A stretch of 64,000 nucleotides of DNA from Adiantum capillus-veneris (lineage: Eukaryota; Streptophyta; Polypodiopsida; Polypodiales; Pteridaceae): positions 123,618,470 through 123,682,469 of the forward strand of contig CM043962.1 in NCBI GenBank assembly GCA_014529385.2, read 5' to 3'. Position 1 is the first letter of the stretch, and every line of letters begins with the position of its first letter. Shown here one piece after another: positions 57,050 through 64,000 of this stretch. The notes under the pieces were generated by a model that worked only from the letters and a program-made list of their open reading frames with translations, made no database searches and was not told the origin of the DNA. A program made the position numbers and the translations under genes.

Positions 57050-57064
57050 AGGAGTGGGGGGAAA
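57050..57064 (+). other. N: polypurine tract
   Basis: AGGAGTGGGGGGAAA directly precedes TGTTAGCC, the start of the right LTR. Confidence 0.85.
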
Positions 57065-57405
57065 TGTTAGCCACACTACTAACATCGGAGCCTATGTATA
57101 GCCTATGATGTAATATTTCCTTTTTTTTTTGAGCAATTTAGATGTCTCTAGCCTAAAGTCTTTGTAGATGATCAATTTTGAATTAAAAATGTAAAGTATT
57201 ATATGATTATGAGCCAGACAAAGTGGGGCTAACTGCTTCTAGATTGTATTAGTGAATCTTTAGGTTGTAAAATATATCTTTTCCATTTTTGACCCAAATT
57301 TTATTGCTAAGGTATAAAAGCAAACTTTTGTAAAGCCTAAGGGGAATTTTTGGATAATAAGTGTTAGGACATTTTTGTAGAGCACTGTGTACTCTCCTTC
57401 TTCTT
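57065..57405 (+). repeat. N: right LTR, truncated
   Basis: Starts TGTTAGCCACAC. Similarity to the left LTR runs to about 57405 (GTGTACTCT) and stops there. TATA box at 57311-57320. Confidence 0.7.
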
Positions 57406-57415
57406 TCTTATACTC

Positions 57416-59316
57416 CAGTGAGTTAACTGGTGAAGAGAGGAAGTAATATGTCTCCATGCTAGGTAACTTCACCACATTGTTTAGTGATGGTTATGATAAG
57501 ATCACAGGAATCACAGTGGTACAACACCGCATAAGACTCAAGGAAGGAAGTAAGCCCGTAGTGCAAAAGCTCAGAAGGCTTGGGGTAATCCAACAAGAGG
57601 CACTGCTCAAAGAGGTGAGGAATTGGCTACAAGAAAGTTTGATTTACCCCGTCAAAGACTCAGAATGGGTCTCTCCAGTGGTAGTCACACCAAAGAAGAA
57701 TGGCAAGTGGAGAGTCTGTGTACACTATAAACCTCTCAATGCAGTCACAAAGAGGCATCATTTTCCCCTCCCATTCCAAGATGAAATTCTCAATGAAGTG
57801 GCAGGTCATGAGCGCTACACAATTTGTGATGGCTACTTAGGATATTTTCAAATTAGTATTGCAGAAGAAGACCAGAAAAAGACAACTTTCATAACACCCT
57901 GGGGATGCTTTGCTTACAGAATGATGCCTTTTGGCGTCACTAACGCTCCAGCCACATTCCAGTGTTATGTGACTGTTGTCTTCCAACCATACATTGGAAC
58001 GTCAATACGAGTCTTCATAGATGATTTTTGCATCTATGGTTCATGCTCCCTCCATTTGAGCAAAGTCTATGATGGCATGACCAGACTGCAAACCTTGGGT
58101 AGCTAGCTCAACGTGGACAAGTGTAACATTGGTGAAAGCAAAGTCACTCTCCTTGGCCATGTAATTTCAGCAAAAGGGATTGTGGCTGACCCTAGCAAAA
58201 TTCAAGCTTTGGCATCTTTGTCATCACCCACCATAGCTAAGAAGTTGGTCTCTTTCCTTCCGAAGGTAAGATACTTAAGGAGGTTCATTCACTTGCTATC
58301 GCAGGTGGTTATCCCTCTACAACAAGTCACCTAGAGAGATGTCTTCTCATGGAGTAAAGAAAATGAGCAGCAATTTACCGAGGTGAAGCAAATCCTAGCC
58401 ATGCTTTCCACCATTTCACCCCCCAGATGGGACGAGCCATTTTATGTGAACCCTAGTGTAGGAAGTGATACACTTGGAGCCGTACTAATGCAAAAGGACC
58501 CCAAACGTCTTTCATGCGTCCTATCTACTTCTCTAGTCGTGTCATTACCCCATCAGAAAAGGGATTCACCGCAGTGGAGCACATGGTGCACGTATTAATG
58601 TTTGCTACTACAAAGTTCCACTCTTATTTACTGCCTAGAACCTTCATAATTCTGACAATGGAGGAGGTTGTTCCGTATGTAATGTGCCACATGGATGTCT
58701 CATCTAGGATCTCTAAATGGTTGGTTAGATTACAAGAGCTTGACTACACCATGCAAGTAGAAAACTCCACCAGGGCTAGTCTAGCAGGTATTCTTACTCA
58801 TCGTCACTATGAGAAGAAGCTGAAGGTCAAAACAGAAGGAAAAGAAGAGACACCAATGGTAGAAAGTCCTAAGCTAGAAAGAGCTGACTCTCTTTTCTTG
58901 ATGGAGCATACAAGAGAACAGTGGACCTGTCTGCAACTGGCATCATCATTTTCAATGAGCAACAGGAGAGGGTATTCTCTATTGACAGCTGTTACACTCC
59001 CACTCCAACAATGAAGCAGAGTATGTAGCTTTAATTCTTGGGTTATAACAGTGTATTTTGCAAGGGATTCAATGCCTAAATGTGTTTGGCGATGCTCTGC
59101 TTTTGTAAGCAGATAAACGGCACTTGGGTTTGTAGAAATCAAGTGTTACTTGGTCAACTATGCCAAGTTAAGGATCTTTTGAGGAAGTTTGAAGCAGTGC
59201 AATTATTTCATGTCCCTAGGATAGGAAATCAGGAGGCAGACGCTCTAGCCAAGGAAAGAATACAAGACGTTCCCATAGGAACAATTAAACTAAAACTACC
59301 CCTAAGACCATATTAG
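57416..59316 (+). pseudogene. P: gypsy RT, RNase H and second RNase H (Tat-like)
   Basis: A pol fragment with RT (VQHRIRLKEGSKP, WVSPVVVTPKKNGKWRVCV, TICDGYLGYFQISI, MMPFGVTNAPATF, catalytic VFIDDFCIYG) in a 216-codon open piece. The thumb (LLGHVISAKGIVADPSK) and gypsy RNase H (FYVNPSVGSDTLGAVLMQ) follow. Near 58890-59290, in changing frames, a second RNase H-like domain appears (GIIIFNEQQERVFSID, then FHVPRIGNQEADALAK). Dual RNase H is a hallmark of the plant Tat lineage. No integrase follows. Frameshifts and stops are present but fewer than in C or F. Confidence 0.75.
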
Positions 59317-59869
59317 GTATTTTGGTAAAAATCTCACATTATGGGAATCTCCAAATCGACTAAATTCATGTAATTTGGGAATTTTACACTTAAAGTGGGA
59401 AAAATTGAGGATTCCGATTAGTAAATAAAGTGAAAATCTCATAGGATTGTGGTGTTGATAAACAGCAAAAGTCAAGAGGATATACAACACATGGATTTGA
59501 ATAAAAACTACGAATTACATAAAACAAAGGAAGATACAAAAAAGATTTTTTTTACAAAATTGACTAGTATAGTCACAATAGAAGCTCCACATAATTCTAC
59601 TCCACATTTGATACCATATCTAAACTTTGATCCAAGTGTGGTTGATGTGCACGAGTGAGGCCTTCTTTGGCTTTTAGAGCATGCCTTTCTGGAATCTTTA
59701 TTCTAGAAAATGGTCCTTCTTTGTTGGGTCTCCAGGACCAAACAATTGCATGTACAGTTTCCCACACTTGTGGGTCCTTATAGTTGACAACCCAATAACC
59801 CTTCCAACAATTACTGTAAGCTTGAGTATCTGTCATCCCACTTTTTCTCGCGCAAGGTGCCCAATATTG
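59317..59869. other. Unassigned AT-rich DNA between P and the satellite
   Basis: No domain, LTR end or repeat recognised. Short open pieces on both strands are probably chance. Confidence 0.4.
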
Positions 59870-61187
59870 AATCAAGAGTTTTTTGTAGTTTGGTGATGTA
59901 GGCTCATTATCAATGTTCGACAAATGGTGGATCATCCTTCTCTCCAAGTTTCAATGGAGCCTAGCTTGGAGAAGTGGTGGACCTTTGCTTCTCTCCACGT
60001 TTCAATAGAGTTAGCTTGGAGAAGTGGTGGACCTTGGAATCAAACACCCATGTAAAACATATCATGGTCATTCCAAGTGTTGAGAAAGAATAACCTTTAA
60101 AATATAGACTTATAGGTTGGACAAGTGGTCGACCTTAACACCCAGATCTTCTTAATATAATGACATAGAGTGGAAAAGTGGTGAATCTTGAAACCAAACC
60201 ACTCATGCTACTAGCGATAATAGGTTGGACAAGTGGTGAACCTTGAATGTAAACCCCCCATGTAAGAAATATTGTGGGTTTTAGGTATTTCAATGGAGCC
60301 CAGCATCTTGGAGACATGGTGCAGCTTGCGTCCCTTCATGTTTCAATGCAGCCTATCTTTGACAAATGGTGGAGCATCCTTCTCTCCATGTTTCAATGGA
60401 GCCTAGCTTGGACAAGTGGTGGACCTTTGCCTCTCTCTATGTTTCAATAGAGTTAGTTTGGACAAGTGGTGGACCTTGGAACCAAACCCGCATGTAAAAC
60501 CTATCATGGTCATTCCAAGTGGCGAGAAAGAATACCCTTTAAGATATAGCCTTATAGGTTGGACAAGTGGTGGACCTTAACACCCAGATCTTCTTAATAT
60601 AATGACATAGAGTGGAAAAGTGGTGAATCTTGAGACCAAACCACTCATGCTACTAGCGATAATAGGTTGGACAAGTGGTGGACCTTGAATGTAAACCACC
60701 CATGTATGAAATATCGTGGGTTTAAGGTATTTCAATGGAGCCTAGCATCTTGGAGACATGGTGCAACTTGCTTCACTTCATGCTTCAATGGAGCCTATCT
60801 TGGACAAATGGTGGAGCATCCTTCTCTCCATGTTTCAATGGACCCTAGCTTGGACAAGTGGTGGACCTTTGCTTCTCTCTATGCTTCAATAAAGTTGGCT
60901 TGGACAAGTGGTGGACCTTGGAACGAAACCCCCATGTAAAACATATCATTGCCATTCCAAGTGTTGGGAAAGAATACCCTTTAAGATATAGCCTTATAGG
61001 TTGGACAAGTGGTCGACCTTAACACCCAGATTTTCTTAATATAATGACATAGAGTGGAAAAGTGGTGAATCTTGAGACCAAACCACTCATGCTGCTAAGG
61101 ATAATAGGTTGGACAAGTAGTGGACCTTGAATGGAAACCCACCATGTACAAAATATCATGGGTTTAAGGTATTTCAATGGAGCCTAG
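59870..61187. repeat. 442 bp tandem repeat with ~50 bp sub-repeat
   Basis: Full units start ATCCTTCTCTCC at 59934 and 60376, and a partial third runs 60818-61187. The spacing is 442 bp both times. Each unit holds about seven variants of TTGGACAAGTGGTGGACCTT, spaced ~47-55 bp apart or about twice that. It therefore looks like an ancestral ~50 bp minisatellite reorganised into a higher-order unit. The right end is cut cleanly at ...GAGCCTAG by element R. Confidence 0.92.
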
Positions 61188-61191
61188 TGAT

Positions 61192-61207
61192 AGCCGTTTT
61201 TTCGGCT
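61192..61207. other. Perfect short hairpin at the R start
   Basis: AGCCG, six T, CGGCT: a 5 bp perfect stem four bases from the proposed LTR start. It may serve as an end-recognition sequence or be chance. Confidence 0.5.
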
Positions 61208-61967
61208 CTTTGTAATTGCCACAGTGAGTTACCTCACCCTACCAAAATCACCCAAACACTGTGGCTATCCCTACCATTTCACTGTACATAGGCGTACGTG
61301 AGTCACGGGACTTTTCCCATATCTTCTTAAAAACCCTCAGCTAGCTAGTCACTGGGCTAGGTGAGCCAAAAAAAATAAAAAAATAAAAAAATAAAAGTAT
61401 ATTATGGCCTCTTTGTGTGTAAATATTTCATTGTATATATGGCCTAAATATAGGGATTTTTAATAATTATTTTGGTATTTTATTTAAATATTTCTACTTA
61501 GGTGTGTGTTTTATTAAACCTATGTACACCTTCTTTCATCCTCTTACACCATAATTATATATATATATATATATATTTTTGCCAATATGTACATACTCTA
61601 ACCTCATATTTTTCCTTTATACAAATCACTCCCACATTTTCACCCTCACCCTCGTGAAAACAAAAAAATGATTTCTACTCATTGGTTAGTTTTATTATAT
61701 TATTTACTTGCATACCTTTTCCTCTTTCACCCAAAATAATTCAAGGAGGGACCATATCATATGATTCCAATATCTTTCCATATCCATAACTCCTCCATAT
61801 TTTTATTATTATTTTTACTCATTATTCTAACACCATGTGCTCATTGAGCTAAAGTCCATGAATAGTCCATACACTAGTCCCACCATGTATATATTTCTTA
61901 TTTCACCAATAATCCTCCTCCATGCATGGGTCAAGGGCAACTTGAATGCTTTGTATTATAATATGAC

Positions 61968-62059
61968 AAAGGAGGGGCTCACTCTTGGATGCATTGTACA
62001 AATTCAACAAAGGAGGGGCTCACTCTTGGATGCATTGTACAAATTCAACAAAGGAGGGG
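61968..62059. repeat. 41 bp tandem repeat in R
   Basis: Units start AAAGGAGGGG at 61968 and 62009, with a 10 bp partial at 62050. The two full units are identical. Confidence 0.93.
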
Positions 62060-62940
62060 ACCACTAAAAGACTTTTGCAGGCATAAAAAACAGGCTTTTT
62101 GGTGAGAATTTTGGCACCTATCTCCACTCCGAATTTGGAGCGGTGGTCAAAAGAGAAAATGTAGCCCACGCTCTGAATAATCACCCCAAATGTTTTCATG
62201 ATTTTTGGAGCTACCAGCTGTGAGCTATGATTTTTTTAGTGGACCCCAGTTTTCCCATGCTATGCAGCCACACTCTCTCTTCCACTTTATCATTTTCCTC
62301 TTTCACACACACTTCTCCACTCATCATCCCCATCTCTCTCACCACTCCTCTCTGCACACTACTCACCTTCTCCTCAACCTTGAAGAATAAGAGAAACCAT
62401 GGTGAACTCATACCTCCCACACACAATTCCATTCCAAAATTGACCACTTAGTCTCATTTTTCCTCCTCCAAATTACCCATATCTATCAAAAAACCACAAA
62501 ATTTAGCCTCTTCTCTTAAAATATAGCATCATGGTGGTTGATTACTCAGCTTCAATTACCTTGTCTCTCAAGGAAGGTCAAGAGTGGAGAAAAAATGTAC
62601 CGTCAAAGCTAGTGGACCGTCAACAAGCGTCAAAATTGGCCCTACTCAAGACACTTGGAGCATCAACCTTGTAAGAAATCCACCTTTTCTTACCTCTTAA
62701 GAGTTTTTCTTCCTTATTTGTATCCTACATGGATACTCCCATTGTAAATATTCAATTCCATTTGTAAATTAATACTAACTCTACTAACACTAACCCACTA
62801 TGAAAAGTCCTATCACCTCCATTTCTCTCCTCTCTCTTTCCCCACCAACTTCTTGATAATTCCAAGCAAAAGAAATTAGATAAATTGCTGAAAATCTAAC
62901 CCAACCATGGTTAGAGGAGTAATCCTAGCCTTCAAAATTG

Positions 62941-62950
62941 CTATAAAAGG
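62941..62950 (+). promoter_or_regulatory. TATA box in R
   Basis: CTATAAAAGG, with a second TATA-like CATAAAAGG 23 bp downstream. Fits an LTR promoter with the R region beginning near 62975. Confidence 0.5.
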
Positions 62951-63609
62951 AGGGTGTAGCTAGCATAAAAGGGGGGAAGCCATAAGCAAGAGCACTATGT
63001 TATAGCTTGAGAAGCCAAGCTCAACCTCTCTAAAAGGAGCTCTTGAGTGGAAGCTCATTGTCTTATGCATGTGCATGTGTTGTAATAGGGGATTAGCAAG
63101 GGAAATCTATGCCATTGTAAGAGAGAGAGTGATCATTCAATTGAGAGTAGGAAATCTATCATTTCTCCTACTAGTGTAAGCCCAACATTCGCTGAATCAA
63201 GGAGGGTGGATTTGGACTAAGCTTGGATACTTTGTCTCCCTTCCAACGTGAAGTAATGGACAACAATGATGCGTAAGTGTCTTGGTGTTTTTTTTTGTGA
63301 AGTTCTTGATAGCTTGTCTCTGGTGTTGTCATCAATCTAGCCATAAATCCCACATACTGTAAGAGGGCGACAGGGTGGAGAGGACTCCCTGGCCTTAAGA
63401 CAGTGATTGGGGTGGCTTTTCTTGTGATGTGTTGTGGTGAAATTTACGCAAGCTATGTTGAACAAGTACTAATCTCACTTTGATTTGTCATGCAGATTTG
63501 TAAGAAGGTATTAATGCAACAAGCACCCCCTCCCCCTTTCTCTCTCTTTCTTAAATATATAGTTGTGTTTGCTTGATCATCGCCGATACGTTTCAAAGCA
63601 GCCCGAGCA

Positions 63610-63709
<100 letters not shown>

Positions 63710-63972
63710 TTTTAGTGTGTGAGAGCATTCCATTGGTGTTAGGGTTAGTGTAAATTCCTTGCTTGTTTGTGGGTCGCTCTAACAATTCTCCTCTTTTGCG
63801 TCCTAGTTCGCTCTTAAACTAGGTGGTGCCCCTTGTGTAGTTGGGATTTGGCGGTGGGTTTGTTGTTTTGGTTTGTGTTGTGTTGTGCCCCAGCCCCATT
63901 GAGCAGCACGGGAGCCTTGAAGGGTGTCTAGAGGCCACTCTTCTTGTTGCCCGCCCCGGACCGCCTCAATTT

Positions 63973-63986
63973 TGGTGCCCCCACGG
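63973..63986 (+). other. Possible primer binding site of R
   Basis: TGGTGCCCCCACGG follows the CTCA end by four bases. It resembles the TGG-starting primer sites of gypsy elements but is not the initiator-Met site used by the others here. I cannot name the tRNA. Confidence 0.3.
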
Positions 63987-64000
63987 AGGACGGCTTGTGT

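Larger units (their letters stand above)
53168..57405 (+). mobile_element. Gypsy element N with gag and protease only
   Basis: Two related LTR sequences (53168-53663 and 57065-57405, ~80 percent alike) enclose 3.4 kb with gag and a protease-like region, but no RT, RNase H or integrase. A strong polypurine tract precedes the right LTR. The left LTR has lost its first bases at the junction with F, and the right LTR ends early at fragment P. It may be a non-autonomous partner of an element like P. Confidence 0.6.

Noticed and set aside
60667-60939. 90-codon open frame with repeated LDKWWT inside the tandem repeat
   Set aside because: It is the translation of the ~50 bp sub-repeat and changes frame between units, so it is not evidence of a protein.
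59870-61187. CRISPR-like array of regularly spaced ~20 bp repeats
   Set aside because: The spacers are themselves repeated every 442 bp and the core motif varies, so this is a higher-order satellite in a plant genome.
61192-61207. Bacterial-type terminator (stem plus T run)
   Set aside because: The T run is the loop and does not follow the stem, and the context is a plant genome.
62205-62451. Overlapping open frames with Ser/Thr/Pro-rich sequence on both strands of R
   Set aside because: Low-complexity pyrimidine-rich DNA gives long open frames by composition. No motif or family resemblance.

Overview
This is a stretch of a land-plant nuclear genome. The signs are an intron-containing P-class pentatricopeptide-repeat (PPR) gene, plant-type Ty1/copia and Ty3/gypsy elements primed by initiator methionine tRNA, and very low gene density: one host gene in 64 kb. 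The depth of retrotransposon nesting fits a large, repeat-rich genome such as a fern, lycophyte or gymnosperm. The exact lineage is an inference.

Layout. The first 4 kb hold the PPR gene on the minus strand, in two exons. From about 5.8 to 24.2 kb lies an old minus-strand gypsy remnant (C). It is split by a 14.7 kb insertion of gypsy element A, which has ~1.5 kb LTRs and a perfect TTTGT target duplication. A is itself split inside its integrase by chromovirus B, which has ~160 bp LTRs. At 24,725-30,290 sits a young Ty1/copia element (D) with matched 220 bp LTRs, a GAGTG target duplication and one uninterrupted 1324-codon polyprotein. Its integrase carries Asn in place of the second catalytic Asp.

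From about 30.3 to 53.2 kb runs an old plus-strand gypsy (F), related to A. It is chopped into pieces by later insertions: a young copia E (33,612-38,790, TSD CCCAT, unusual TA...CA LTR ends), a 2 kb block holding a decayed protease fragment, and gypsy element K (41,414-51,006, a subfamily sister of A). K is interrupted by a Tnt1-like copia J, which in turn holds a gag-only LTR element M. F resumes in register after K and runs through protease, RT, RNase H and the start of integrase (51.0-53.2 kb).

The last 11 kb hold a plus-strand gypsy with gag and protease but no pol between its LTRs (N). Next to it is a pol fragment (P) with a second, plant-type RNase H domain. Then comes a 442 bp tandem repeat with an internal ~50 bp sub-repeat, and finally what looks like a ~2.8 kb LTR (R) with a TATA box and a possible primer binding site, running off the window.

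No cellular operon or pathway is encoded here. The window is chiefly a record of layered insertions. Order of events read from the nesting: C before A before B, and F before K before J, with M inside J. D and E look youngest by LTR identity. Coordinates of LTRs and target duplications were counted by hand from the sequence; identity figures are hand counts.
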